Assembly: GCA_000381625.1 (NCBI GenBank)
Contig: KB906767.1
Coordinates: 4,207,357 to 4,271,356, forward strand
Direction of reading: 5' to 3'
Origin: Bryobacterales bacterium KBS 96
Lineage (GTDB): Bacteria; Acidobacteriota; Terriglobia; Bryobacterales; Bryobacteraceae
DNA length: 64,000 nucleotides
Made by a program: the position numbers and the translations under genes. Every line of letters begins with the position of its first letter. Position 1 is the stretch's first letter. A model generated the notes under the pieces. The model was not told the origin of the DNA, ran no database searches, and saw only the letters and a list, made by a program, of their open reading frames with translations. Shown piece by piece: positions 17,040 through 24,728 of the stretch.

Positions 17040-19235
17040 ATGTATCCCGCCGCCCTCCTCACTCTCCTTCTGGCCCTAACGGCCTCCGCCGCTGCGCAAG
17101 CCCAGAAGCCGAGCGCTCCGCTTCTCCCTTCCTACCAGGAGAACGAGCAGGCCATCGTCTGGGTGTCGGGCCCTGCCCGCCCCGGTGATTCGGTCGTCGT
17201 TACAGGCGCATTCAGCGCCACGCCGAAACGGATTCGCATAGCTCGGCTCGGCTCGTCTGGCACAGCTTGGCAGAAAGCTGTAGATCAGAGCACCGAAATC
17301 GTTTCCGCCGAATCCGCCGACTCCGAAGCCATTAGCTTCGTAATCCCAGCTAAGGAAAGCGATGGCGTCTATGCAATTCGTATCGAGGACGATGGTGGCG
17401 CTCGATTGTATGCTCGCGTGAATCTGCCGGAAATCGAGTGGATCACTGGCCTTCCCTCTTCGCAAAACCTGACTCGTCCGGATGCGCAAGTCTTGCCGGG
17501 CGCTGCGCCGGAAGGCGGAACTCTCAGGATATTTGGACGCTGCTTCGGAGAAGATCCGGTTGTCGTCATGAGCAGTGCGTCGGCGAAGCCAGTGCCCCTG
17601 AAGATCGTTCAGCACGGGCGATGGTCCATTTCGGCGGCATTGCCTGCTCCGCTTCGCGCCGGCACATACGGTATTTCTGTCCAAGCCCAGAAAGGACAGG
17701 CGGAGACCGGTGGCAATTCCGTAAACGTGAAGGTCTATCCCTACCAACCGGCCAAGCCTCGAATTTTGAACGTCCGCTCCTGTGGAGCAATTGGAGATGG
17801 CAAGGCCGATGACACGAAGGCAATTCAGTCTTGCCTGAATCAGGGCGGGGTGCTGACTCCCTATGCAGTCCTACAGTTTCCTGCGGGAAAATATCGCATT
17901 AGCGCGCCTTTGGTAATACCTCGTCATGTCTATCTCGCGGGAACGTCCGCACAGGAAGTTTCAATTGTTGCGGGCGGCGCTAAGACTCCGCTGCGCTGGA
18001 TCTCCGGAGATAGCTACTTCGGTCTGAGTAACATGACGGTCGTTGCCGAAGATCCTAAGCAGATGATTGGGTCGTCTGAAACGGACGACTCCAGCGCAAC
18101 TGGTCACGTCGTCCTGGATCATGTAATAGTTCAGGCTAATGCCAGCGCCCAAGTAACAGGAGTGCCACTTTTGACGCTGAAGGCTGATCAAGCCAGGGAG
18201 TTAGTTGCTATCGGGCGTCAAAAGAGGAATACCGTCGATCTTAGTGGTCCCGACATTAGGATTCTAAGCACTACAATTAGAAGCAACGCCTATTCATTGA
18301 GTCTGTATAGGGTCAAGGGAGGCATCCTTGCTAATGACGCGATTTACAACGGTCGATATGGCTATTACGCATTGGGAAATTGTGAGAATTTGATCATTGA
18401 AGATAATCGGTTTTCCGGCACTGAGCCGATGACATCAGGGGGCGCGTACTTCTCAACTCCCGGCGGCGGTGTTTCGCAGAATATCTACACGGCCGAGAAT
18501 ACCTACGACCACCTGCCCGCGAACGACGGCGAGGCAGTGACAACAGACGGACCCAACGGCGCTTACTTCGGCAGGCTTGCGTCTGCAAGCGGAGTTCACT
18601 TGGTGCTAGCAGGGGACCCGAATTGGAACAAACAGGATTGGCGGAATGCTTCGGTTGCCATCATCGGAGGGCGTGGTGCCGGTCAATATCGCCTGATCCA
18701 AAGTTTTACTGGACGGAAGATCGGCCTCGAAGGCCCATTCGACATTTCCCCGGATAGCTCATCTATTATCACTGTAGTGGCGACCCAGCGCCACTTGATC
18801 TTCCAAGGCAATCGGATTACTGACACAGGGAACGGCATCGGACTATATGGAACTGCTTACGAGAGTGTCATCGCTGAGAACACATTAAGCCGCGCCGGTG
18901 GAATTTACCTTCATGCAGCAAAATATGGCGGCATACAACCCAATCTGTTTATCCAAGTGCTCGATAACAGACTGGTTCGGCGTGGCAGTTTTAAACAGGG
19001 ACTCAGTGGAGTATGGATCAATGATCTCGAAGTGATTCAGATCCAGTGTTTCCCTCCGGCGCTCACGCTCGGTTTGGTCGTGCGCGGCAATAGCCTTTCC
19101 ACAGAAGCAGCCGTCCGGTTGCAAAATCCCGGAAGCGGCGCCCACGGAGTGATCATTGAGCAGAATCAGTGTGCAAACCCGAAAACACAGATCACGGTTC
19201 AGGCGACGAATTCTTCTATCGTCGTCCGCCGCTAG
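17040..19235 (+). CDS. Secreted beta-helix protein (pectate-lyase superfamily)
   Basis: 731-residue exported protein. Residues 1-20 are a Sec signal peptide (LLTLLLALTASAAAQA). Two beta-sandwich/IPT-like segments precede the helix (about 25-120 and 140-235, the latter with GGTLRIFGRCFGEDPVVVMS). The parallel beta-helix starts at RILNVRSCGAIGDGKADDTK, the motif of Pectate_lyase_3/tailspike-like glycan-active proteins, and continues with many short N-rich turns to the end. At the end of an exopolysaccharide locus it may trim, anchor or modify the polymer. No catalytic residues can be assigned with confidence. Confidence 0.78.
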   Translation: MYPAALLTLLLALTASAAAQAQKPSAPLLPSYQENEQAIVWVSGPARPGDSVVVTGAFSATPKRIRIARLGSSGTAWQKAVDQSTEIVSAESADSEAISFVIPAKESDGVYAIRIEDDGGARLYARVNLPEIEWITGLPSSQNLTRPDAQVLPGAAPEGGTLRIFGRCFGEDPVVVMSSASAKPVPLKIVQHGRWSISAALPAPLRAGTYGISVQAQKGQAETGGNSVNVKVYPYQPAKPRILNVRSCGAIGDGKADDTKAIQSCLNQGGVLTPYAVLQFPAGKYRISAPLVIPRHVYLAGTSAQEVSIVAGGAKTPLRWISGDSYFGLSNMTVVAEDPKQMIGSSETDDSSATGHVVLDHVIVQANASAQVTGVPLLTLKADQARELVAIGRQKRNTVDLSGPDIRILSTTIRSNAYSLSLYRVKGGILANDAIYNGRYGYYALGNCENLIIEDNRFSGTEPMTSGGAYFSTPGGGVSQNIYTAENTYDHLPANDGEAVTTDGPNGAYFGRLASASGVHLVLAGDPNWNKQDWRNASVAIIGGRGAGQYRLIQSFTGRKIGLEGPFDISPDSSSIITVVATQRHLIFQGNRITDTGNGIGLYGTAYESVIAENTLSRAGGIYLHAAKYGGIQPNLFIQVLDNRLVRRGSFKQGLSGVWINDLEVIQIQCFPPALTLGLVVRGNSLSTEAAVRLQNPGSGAHGVIIEQNQCANPKTQITVQATNSSIVVRR

Positions 19236-19355
19236 CCGCTGGTTAAACAAATTCTTGACCAGACTGTGAGCACTCTGTCAGCCCCCGTGGCGCGGGCACT
19301 TTTACCCAATGCCGCTTACTTTAGAAAAAATGGCGCCTAAGCTGTTGATTCAGTC

Positions 19356-19400
19356 GTGGCGCACGCTTCAGCGTGCCGGAGCGAGTTTCAGCTTACTCTG
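19356..19400. repeat. Solo REP-like element
   Basis: Begins gtggcgcacgcttcagcgtgc, identical over the first hairpin to the units of the 3552 array, followed by a decayed second hairpin (gcgagtttcagcttac). This shows that the REP family has moved away from the transposase gene within this window. Confidence 0.75.
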
Positions 19401-19515
19401 CCCAGACCATGGGTGAAGCCCACGGCAGCACGCTGCCACTTCTGCCAAAACATAAGTGCTTTGTTTCATTTTTAAAAAGCTTAAGTAAGCGGCATTGGGC
19501 ACTCTGCCTGCCAGC

Positions 19516-19533
19516 GTCGAGACTCGTCTCGAC
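19516..19533. repeat. REP-like hairpin gtcgagactcgtctcgac
   Basis: A 7-bp stem with a CTCG loop. The same second-hairpin type is seen at 45077-45092 (tcgacactcgtgtcga), with changes on both arms that keep pairing. Confidence 0.6.
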
Positions 19534-19609
19534 ATCTGGACTATGGAATCTTGGTGGGGCCGATTCTCAATCTGCGACCGCCAGAAACCAACTCAATTCC
19601 TCTCTCTCT

Positions 19610-20056
19610 ATGACCGAATCTTTTTCCTCGGAGCGGCCTCCCTCTTCACATGTGACACGGAATGGCCGTTCCCGGGCTGCCGCCCCAAGTTGCAGTGCGT
19701 GCGGCAGCCTGGATGTACGTCCATCCAAAAAGACCAGCTTGGGCACGCGCCTGAATGCCCGTTTTGATCGCCATTTATATACGTGCCGTTCCTGTCGAGC
19801 GCGCTTCTATGTGTCCGATACAGGGCGGCGGCTATCCTCTCGCAAAGGTGAAGAATCCGCGTTCGGCCGCCGCTGGCGGCGGCGTTTTCGCCGCTACACC
19901 AAGGGACGTATTCGAACGAGAATCATTCAAATGCTGATCTTTACTGCAATGCTGGTGATCTTTCTGTGGGTGCTTCATTTTCTTTCCCGATACCGTCCCG
20001 AAGCCGACGGCACGGCGACCTCACAATTGAAAATCAACAGGTGCTGCGTTCTTTAA
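19610..20056 (+). CDS. Zinc-ribbon membrane protein, function unknown
   Basis: 148-residue small protein. A four-cysteine zinc ribbon is formed by CSACGS (about 30) and CRSCRARF (about 59). A basic stretch (GRRWRRRFRRYTKGRIRTR) follows, then one TM helix (LIFTAMLVIFLWVLHFL), so the ribbon should face the cytoplasm. ATG 19610 is chosen because earlier in-frame codons are repeat-derived. It sits between the beta-helix and TPR genes in the same direction and probably belongs to the exopolysaccharide locus. I do not recognise a named family. Confidence 0.6.
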   Translation: MTESFSSERPPSSHVTRNGRSRAAAPSCSACGSLDVRPSKKTSLGTRLNARFDRHLYTCRSCRARFYVSDTGRRLSSRKGEESAFGRRWRRRFRRYTKGRIRTRIIQMLIFTAMLVIFLWVLHFLSRYRPEADGTATSQLKINRCCVL

Positions 20057-20084
20057 GCAGCGCCATTTCGGGAATTCTCAGAAA

Positions 20085-21395
20085 TTGTCTGTCGTCTCAT
20101 TGCCCCTGCGCCTCGTCTGTTCTGTCGTTTGTCTGCTGCTGGCGGCATACTCCACGCTCCTCGCGTACACGAATTACCTCTTCTGCCAGGGCACTCCGGG
20201 TGCCTTGACCGAAGCCATACGCCTCGAGCCATATAACTCGAAATATCTGTCCGCCCTGGCTGCCCTTTCCCCTCGCCGGTCGCCGGAACTCCTTCAGCGC
20301 GCCGTCTCTCTCAATCCCTACGACGCCCAATCCTGGATTCACCTCGGACGGAACGCCGAGATCAATCGGCATGACCCCGTTCTCGCCGAGCGTTACTATC
20401 TCCGTGCGGCCGCGATCGACCGCATGTATTTGCCGAGTTGGACCCTCGCCAATTTCTATTTCAGGCAGCAGAATCGAGACAAACTCTTTGAGTGGGCGCG
20501 CCGCGCTCTAACTGTGACGCCATACGACGCAACGCCTCTCTTTGAGGCCCTGTGGTTCATGAGTCCGGACCAGGACCGGATTGCCGCGGCAATGCCGGAT
20601 CGCGACCAGGTCTTGCTGCAGTATGCTTCCTTCCTCAGTCAAACCAATCGGCTTCCGCTCGTCAATCCGGTTTTCGACAAAGCCATTTCTCTGTCGCCGA
20701 CCGGCGTGCCTCTGTCCGAAACTCACCCGGGCGTGCCGCTTCCTAGTCCCGCTGCCGCGATTCTCGATCGGTTTCTCCAGGCCGGCAGTGTCGAACCGGC
20801 TCTTCATCTTTGGCGCCGCCTCACCGCCGCCCACTGGCTGCTTCGCTACACAACGCCTTCCCCCACGCGCCCCCTCACAAATGGCGCATTCCAACTCCCG
20901 CTCTTGGAACACGGGTTCGACTGGAGCGCTCCTCCGGTTGCTGGCGTCACCTTCGATCAATTCCCCGATTTAGGCCAAATTCGCTTTACTTTTTCCGGAA
21001 CGCAGCCTGAAGCCTGTCCGCTCCTGGAGCAATATATTCCATTGCAGCCCGGTCGCCGCTACCGTCTGGTATGGACTGCCGCTATGGAGCGAATCGCTCC
21101 GGCCAGCGGAGTCACCTGGCGAATCGACTCATTCCAGAACGGCTCTGCGCTCCCCATTCCTACTGGCCTGACTAGCCCCGATCTCACATCGGCGCCCGAC
21201 GCGGAGGCATTCTGGGAATTTCAAGCGCCCGATTCATCTGTTAGCGGAACCGAGCCGCGCACGCAAGCAAGCGGTGAACATCTCGATCCGAAACCTCGTT
21301 TATTTTTGATTACACTGGAATATTCGCGTCCAATCGGTAAAATCCGGATAGAAGGGGCATTATCGTTGCGCAACGTTTCGCTGACCGCACTATGA
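20085..21395 (+). CDS. TPR-containing envelope protein with C-terminal beta domain
   Basis: 436-residue protein with an N-terminal signal or anchor (LVCSVVCLLLAAYSTLLAY). About residues 35-200 contain tetratricopeptide-like helices (AIRLEPYNSKYLSALAAL, AVSLNPYDAQSWIHLGRNAE). The C-terminal 170 residues look like a carbohydrate-binding-type beta sandwich (GFDWSAPPVAGVTFDQF, YIPLQPGRRYRLVWTA). Similar proteins accompany exopolysaccharide loci of acidobacteria. TTG at 20085 precedes the signal. A role as an assembly scaffold is inference. Confidence 0.68.
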   Translation: MSVVSLPLRLVCSVVCLLLAAYSTLLAYTNYLFCQGTPGALTEAIRLEPYNSKYLSALAALSPRRSPELLQRAVSLNPYDAQSWIHLGRNAEINRHDPVLAERYYLRAAAIDRMYLPSWTLANFYFRQQNRDKLFEWARRALTVTPYDATPLFEALWFMSPDQDRIAAAMPDRDQVLLQYASFLSQTNRLPLVNPVFDKAISLSPTGVPLSETHPGVPLPSPAAAILDRFLQAGSVEPALHLWRRLTAAHWLLRYTTPSPTRPLTNGAFQLPLLEHGFDWSAPPVAGVTFDQFPDLGQIRFTFSGTQPEACPLLEQYIPLQPGRRYRLVWTAAMERIAPASGVTWRIDSFQNGSALPIPTGLTSPDLTSAPDAEAFWEFQAPDSSVSGTEPRTQASGEHLDPKPRLFLITLEYSRPIGKIRIEGALSLRNVSLTAL

Positions 21396-21566
21396 TTTCC
21401 GAAACCAGTGCCGGCATGGAGGTCGCAACGGGAACCGTAGCGGGTTGCCCATTTTGCGCCAGCGCCAACGTCTTCAATTCGTTTGCTCCCTAAGGATCGG
21501 TCGGGGATTTTCAGCCGCCCGTCAACGGAAGTGCAACCCTGAAAAAACCAGTTACCCTGAGTAGTG

Positions 21567-22022
21567 ATGACGGCCGGTCTTCGTCGCGGAGGCCACTTGC
21601 ACGATTTTTCGCTGCGCGCGTTCAGTCCATCGCTCCGTCTGGCCTGGATCGCGATTGCCGTGCTCACCGTCGTCTCGGAGTTGATTCCGTTTCCGCCCAT
21701 CGTTCCGCCGCCGCTCTTTTATACGTACAAGACGGCTAAAATCCTCCTGTTTCTGATCATTGGTTACATGGCGCCGCTCACATTCTGGCGCTTCAACTCA
21801 CTCACGCTCGGTGTGATCTTTGCGGCCTTTTCGGCTGCGCTCGTTGAATGTCTGCAGGGCCTTTCGCACGGCCACCGCTTCAGTTGGTTCGAGCTGGCCG
21901 CCAAACTCTGCCTCATCTTCGTGGGCTTCTCCTTTGCGCTGGACGCCCGCTACGAGCGTGCCATCCGCCTTGGACCCCTCCGCATCGCTCTCGTCGGCCC
22001 CCACCTGCCCCCGCGCGGATAA
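21567..22022 (+). CDS. VanZ-like small membrane protein
   Basis: 151-residue protein with about four TM helices (LAWIAIAVLTVVSELIPF, ILLFLIIGYMAPLTFW, LGVIFAAFSAALVECLQG and a last one near 115). The ELIPF and ALVECLQGL pattern, with an acidic residue at a helix end followed by Q, resembles VanZ-family proteins that occur in exopolysaccharide/exosortase loci. A GTG one codon earlier (21564) is also possible. It is the last gene of the locus; its stop is followed at once by a hairpin array. Confidence 0.6.
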   Translation: MTAGLRRGGHLHDFSLRAFSPSLRLAWIAIAVLTVVSELIPFPPIVPPPLFYTYKTAKILLFLIIGYMAPLTFWRFNSLTLGVIFAAFSAALVECLQGLSHGHRFSWFELAAKLCLIFVGFSFALDARYERAIRLGPLRIALVGPHLPPRG

Positions 22023-22130
22023 TCCTCCCGCAGCTTGTCTTTTTCTTCCGCAGCTCCGCTGCTACTCCCGCGCGTAGCGCCAGCTCCCGCAGCTCCGCTG
22101 CAAGCTTCCGCGCCGAAGGTGCCCTGCACT
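22023..22130. repeat. Mini-hairpin array at the end of the exopolysaccharide locus
   Basis: Contains gcagctccgctgc twice, gcgcgtagcgc and gcgccgaaggtgc (one G-U pair), separated by actccc, agctccc and agcttcc linkers, after a cttgtctttttcttccgc leader also found before other arrays. Placed between convergent genes it may serve as a bidirectional terminator; that is inference. Confidence 0.7.
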
Positions 22131-22329
22131 ACTTCTTCATAATGTGCTCATACAGCACCGGATCGAGCCCTTGAACGTATTGATCTCTGCGCGGCAGGCT
22201 CCAATTCCTCATATCGAAAATCTGTTTGAGCTCATTGTCGAGCACCTTCTCCGCCGCCGGCGGTTCTTTCGCGCGTTTCAGGTATTCCTTCTCATCCGGC
22301 CCCAGCGGCCCCGCGGATTCAAATAACAT
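22129..22329 (-). CDS. Small hypothetical protein (66 aa)
   Basis: 66-residue soluble, charged, probably helical protein. It has a very good ribosome binding site on the - strand (GGAGGAG 7-8 nt before ATG), which is the main reason for calling it. The body DEKEYLKRAKEPPAAEKVLD and FDMRNWSLPRRDQYVQGLDP has no family I recognise. It is convergent with the VanZ-like gene, and its 3' end overlaps the hairpin array by 2 nt. Confidence 0.55.
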   Translation of the reverse strand: MLFESAGPLGPDEKEYLKRAKEPPAAEKVLDNELKQIFDMRNWSLPRRDQYVQGLDPVLYEHIMKK

Positions 22330-22467
22330 AGCGTTACTCCTCCTGCCTTCTCCTCTGCCAGTCTCCCGCCTTCTCCCCCTCTCTCTTCTCCTCCCCTACC
22401 CCAAGTCATTGAATCCAGACTCAAAATAATTCCCCTTTCCCCGTGACTCCCGCCACTCCCTGCCCCC
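22330..22467. other. Pyrimidine-rich tract
   Basis: About 130 bp in which the + strand is almost all C and T (ctcctcctgccttctcctct and the like). It lies directly upstream of the small - strand gene, so its purine-rich complement forms that gene's leader. No gene seen. Confidence 0.5.
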
Positions 22468-22656
22468 CTGACTACCTGACTACCTGCCCCCCTGACTACC
22501 TGCCCCCCTGACTACCCGACTACCTGCTCCCCTGACTACCTGACTGCCTGCTCCCCTGACTACCTGACTACCTGTCCCGCTGACTACCTGACTACCTGTC
22601 CCCCTGACTACCTGACTACCTGATTTGCCCCTTGACTACCTGACTACCTGACTCCC
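22468..22656. repeat. TGACTACC minisatellite
   Basis: About 14 copies of the octamer CTGACTAC (a few one-base variants such as TGACTGCC and CCGACTAC), mostly grouped in pairs followed by CTGYCCCCC, giving a higher-order unit of about 22-24 bp. A single related piece, cccctgactacctgatcccc, occurs at 25358-25378 next to tadA. Units are too short and uneven for a CRISPR. All frames are low-complexity. Confidence 0.85.
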
Positions 22657-22760
22657 CTCTTTCTTCCTCCCCTATCTCTCCTCTTTTCAGCAACCTCCGC
22701 TCTCCCACTCGCTCGTTCTCCAGTCCGCTGTGCGATTCTCAGCACGATATCCGGAGAATT

Positions 22761-23885
22761 ATGTCCAAAAAACCTTCCGCCCCGCAGGGGCAAACTCCCG
22801 CGGCCCCGCCGCAAGCTTCCGCTCCGAAGGCGCAGCTTCCGCAGCTCGGCTGCAGCTCCCGCCCGGAAGGGCAAACTCCCGCGGCCCCACCGCAAGCTTC
22901 CGCGCCGAAGGCGCAGCCCCCGGGGGCGAATGCCCCAGCTTCCGGCGGCCCGCCGCCGCAGCTCCCGCAGACCCCGCCTGCTACTCCCACGCGCGAAGCG
23001 CGGAATGCTCCGCCTGCTCTTCCTTCTTCCGCGCCGAAGGCGCAGCTTCCGCAGCTCGGCTGCAGCTCCCGCCCGGAAGGGCCACTCCCGCACGCTTCGC
23101 GTGCCACTCCCACGCCGAGAGCGCCCCAGGCGCACGAGGCGCCTGCGCCAGCTGCGCGGACGATAGGCTTCGACCCCGCCGTCTGGGGCGGCCCTCCCCT
23201 GCGCAACCCCGCCGGTCAGGAATTCGCGGATGTTTGGGAGGAATGGGTCGACACTCCCGATGCCGAGGACTACCGCCGCTCCCGCGCCCAACTGCAAACC
23301 GATCCCGCGCGCCAGCGCATGCGCCTCAACGCGCTGAAGCACGGCCTCTGCGCCAAATCGGTCATTGTTCCGGGAGAATCCGCCGAAGCCTACGACGAAA
23401 TGCGCGCCGATCTCCTCGACCAGTTCAGGCCCGACACGCCGCAGGAAGAAATGATGGTGGACCAGCTTGCGCAAGCGTATTGGATGCTTCTCCGCGCCCG
23501 TCGAAAAGAGGCCGAGTTGCAGGCACATCAGGCGGAAATGCCGGTCTGGGAATGGTCGGACGATTACTTCAGGTCGGTGGAGCGTTTCAACCGTTACCGT
23601 AGCTCCATCGAGCGTGCGTATTATCGCGCGTTAACGGCTCTGCAAAAATTTCAGAAGGAGTGGCGCAAAGCGAATCCCGTCGGCGGCCATGACAACGACC
23701 GGATCAAGGTCTTACATATTGTTTACAGAACGTCTGACCCGGAATCGAGCTACGTAATGAGAATTGTTTCGTCAAGTGCAAAGCACGGCATTTCGTACAC
23801 GGAAAAAATCCCACTTTCGGAGTACCGAGGTGGCATTTACCTCCGCGACGATATTCCAGACGAGCAGTTAGACGAAGCCGCTTAA
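22761..23885 (+). CDS. Conserved hypothetical protein with repeat-encoded Pro/Ala-rich N-terminus
   Basis: 374 residues. Residues 1 to about 132 are translated from a mini-hairpin array and are rich in P, A, Q and S (KAQLPQLGCSSRPEGQ occurs twice nearly unchanged). The C-terminal part looks like a real protein: TDPARQRMRLNALKHGLCAK, then helical segments (EEMMVDQLAQAYWMLLRARR) and a mixed end without array words. The NALKHGL core occurs in many bacterial hypothetical proteins of unknown function. The start is either ATG 22761, whose upstream CCGGAGAA is a weak site, or an internal one after the array, because the array could be an in-frame insertion at the 5' end. Function unknown. Confidence 0.6.
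   Translation: MSKKPSAPQGQTPAAPPQASAPKAQLPQLGCSSRPEGQTPAAPPQASAPKAQPPGANAPASGGPPPQLPQTPPATPTREARNAPPALPSSAPKAQLPQLGCSSRPEGPLPHASRATPTPRAPQAHEAPAPAARTIGFDPAVWGGPPLRNPAGQEFADVWEEWVDTPDAEDYRRSRAQLQTDPARQRMRLNALKHGLCAKSVIVPGESAEAYDEMRADLLDQFRPDTPQEEMMVDQLAQAYWMLLRARRKEAELQAHQAEMPVWEWSDDYFRSVERFNRYRSSIERAYYRALTALQKFQKEWRKANPVGGHDNDRIKVLHIVYRTSDPESSYVMRIVSSSAKHGISYTEKIPLSEYRGGIYLRDDIPDEQLDEAA
22783..23130. repeat. Mini-hairpin array lying within a coding frame
   Basis: At least a dozen hairpins can be read: gccccgcaggggc, gcggccccgccgc, gcgccgaaggcgc (three), gcagctcggctgc (two), gcccggaagggc (two), gcccccgggggc, gggcgaatgccc, gcgcgaagcgc and gcacgcttcgcgtgc. Linkers are aactccc, agcttcc or agctccc. 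The array stays open in the frame of the 22761 gene throughout. Confidence 0.8.
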
Positions 23886-23984
23886 TTCGTTAAGCGATTT
23901 TTTTAACAAATTCCCGGCATCTGGTCCAGCGCCCTCACCCGACGTGTGTCTCATAGTGGGGCAGATTAGATTAGTGGGGCAGAT

Positions 23985-24225
23985 CCTTGATCTGCGGCGG
24001 CCTCGCAGGCCGCCTCCGGCGCGCTACTCCCGCGCGCTCCGCCTGCAAGCGTTTGTCTTTCCTCCGCGCCGAAGGCGCCGCTCCCGCAGCTTCCGGCGCG
24101 TCAGCGCCAGCTCCCGCGCGCCTCGCGCTACTCCCGCGTGCTTTCTGGCGCTACTCCCGCGCGCCTCGCGCTACTCCCGCGACGCCGAAGGCGGCGCCGC
24201 CTCCGCGCTAAACGCGGAATATTCC
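23985..24225. repeat. Mini-hairpin array between convergent genes
   Basis: Includes gcggcctcgcaggccgc, gcgccgaaggcgcc, ggcgcgtcagcgcc, gcgcgcctcgcgc (two) and a gcgccgcctccgcgc stretch, joined by actcccgc and agctcccgc. It also has the gtttgtctttcctccgc leader seen in the 1-342 and 22023 arrays. The right end supplies the last codons of the HTH gene on the - strand. Frames through it on the + strand are rejected. Confidence 0.75.
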
Positions 24226-24488
24226 CGAGCAGATAGCAAATCGAGCACCGTTAGGCCCAGATGCCGCAGAAGCCTGTCTCCGAGTTCCGGTTTCAGGACG
24301 CGAGCGCCTTTCAATACGTTATGAAGCTGGGGCTGCGAGACGCCGATCTGACGGGCCAGGCCTCTTTCGGTAAACTCGCCATCTCGGATCTTTCCGACAA
24401 TCAACCGAATCAGGCGTTGGCGCAATTCGTCAAATCCGAGGTAGGTCCGTGCCGCCACGGCGTGATTCCAGACAGAAATAGGGGGCAT
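24171..24488 (-). CDS. XRE-like helix-turn-helix DNA-binding protein
   Basis: 105-residue probable repressor. The HTH lies at about residues 40-65: FTERGLARQIGVSQPQLHNV followed by LKGARVLKPELGDRLLRHLG, a clear Cro/C1-type fold. About the last 16 residues (SAFSAEAAPPSASRE) are encoded by the neighbouring mini-hairpin array, so the original stop codon may have been lost to it. It is divergent from the cysteine-rich gene at 24729, with an inverted repeat between them that could be its operator. No strong ribosome binding site is visible. Confidence 0.72.
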   Translation of the reverse strand: MPPISVWNHAVAARTYLGFDELRQRLIRLIVGKIRDGEFTERGLARQIGVSQPQLHNVLKGARVLKPELGDRLLRHLGLTVLDLLSAREYSAFSAEAAPPSASRE

Positions 24489-24544
24489 CCATTTGGGGAA
24501 TTAACGAGAAATTTTACCAGGAGAGCCTATGAAATAGTAGGGAC

Positions 24545-24569
24545 AATAACTCCAAATATATGAGTTATT
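24545..24569. promoter_or_regulatory. Inverted repeat aataactc-N9-gagttatt
   Basis: An 8-bp perfect inverted repeat with a 9-nt A/T-rich spacer, 57 bp upstream of the HTH gene start and 160 bp before the divergent gene. The A+T content here is far above the surroundings. It is a good candidate operator for the HTH protein. Confidence 0.45.
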
Positions 24570-24728
24570 TGTGTAAATATAGCCGGGAATCTCTCAGCCC
24601 CTGGAGTAAAAATTACCCGTTCGATCTTGACGAAAATCTACAGGAGAGTAAGGTGGTTCCATTACGCTTAGTGCTGGCGTCTGGGGAGTAAGAGGCGTAC
24701 AGCTAGGCGGCTGAAAAAACGAATATTT

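Larger units (their letters stand above)
19236..19609. other. Intergenic region with two REP-like elements
   Basis: 374 bp with no convincing gene; the frame open from 19373 is translated repeat up to the real start at 19610. It contains a REP-type hairpin gcacgcttcagcgtgc at 19361-19376, a degenerate partner after it, and a second-type hairpin gtcgagactcgtctcgac at 19516-19533. A GC-rich stem followed by TTTT near 19280-19302 could terminate transcription from the beta-helix gene, but it is weak. Confidence 0.55.

Noticed and set aside
22468-22656. Possible CRISPR or iteron origin
   Set aside because: Octamer repeats are contiguous, without spacers; no replication gene or DnaA box is near.
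23944-24324. 126-codon + strand frame
   Set aside because: It is translated mini-hairpin array (RASRYSRDAEGG-like) with no start signal, and overlaps the HTH gene on the other strand.
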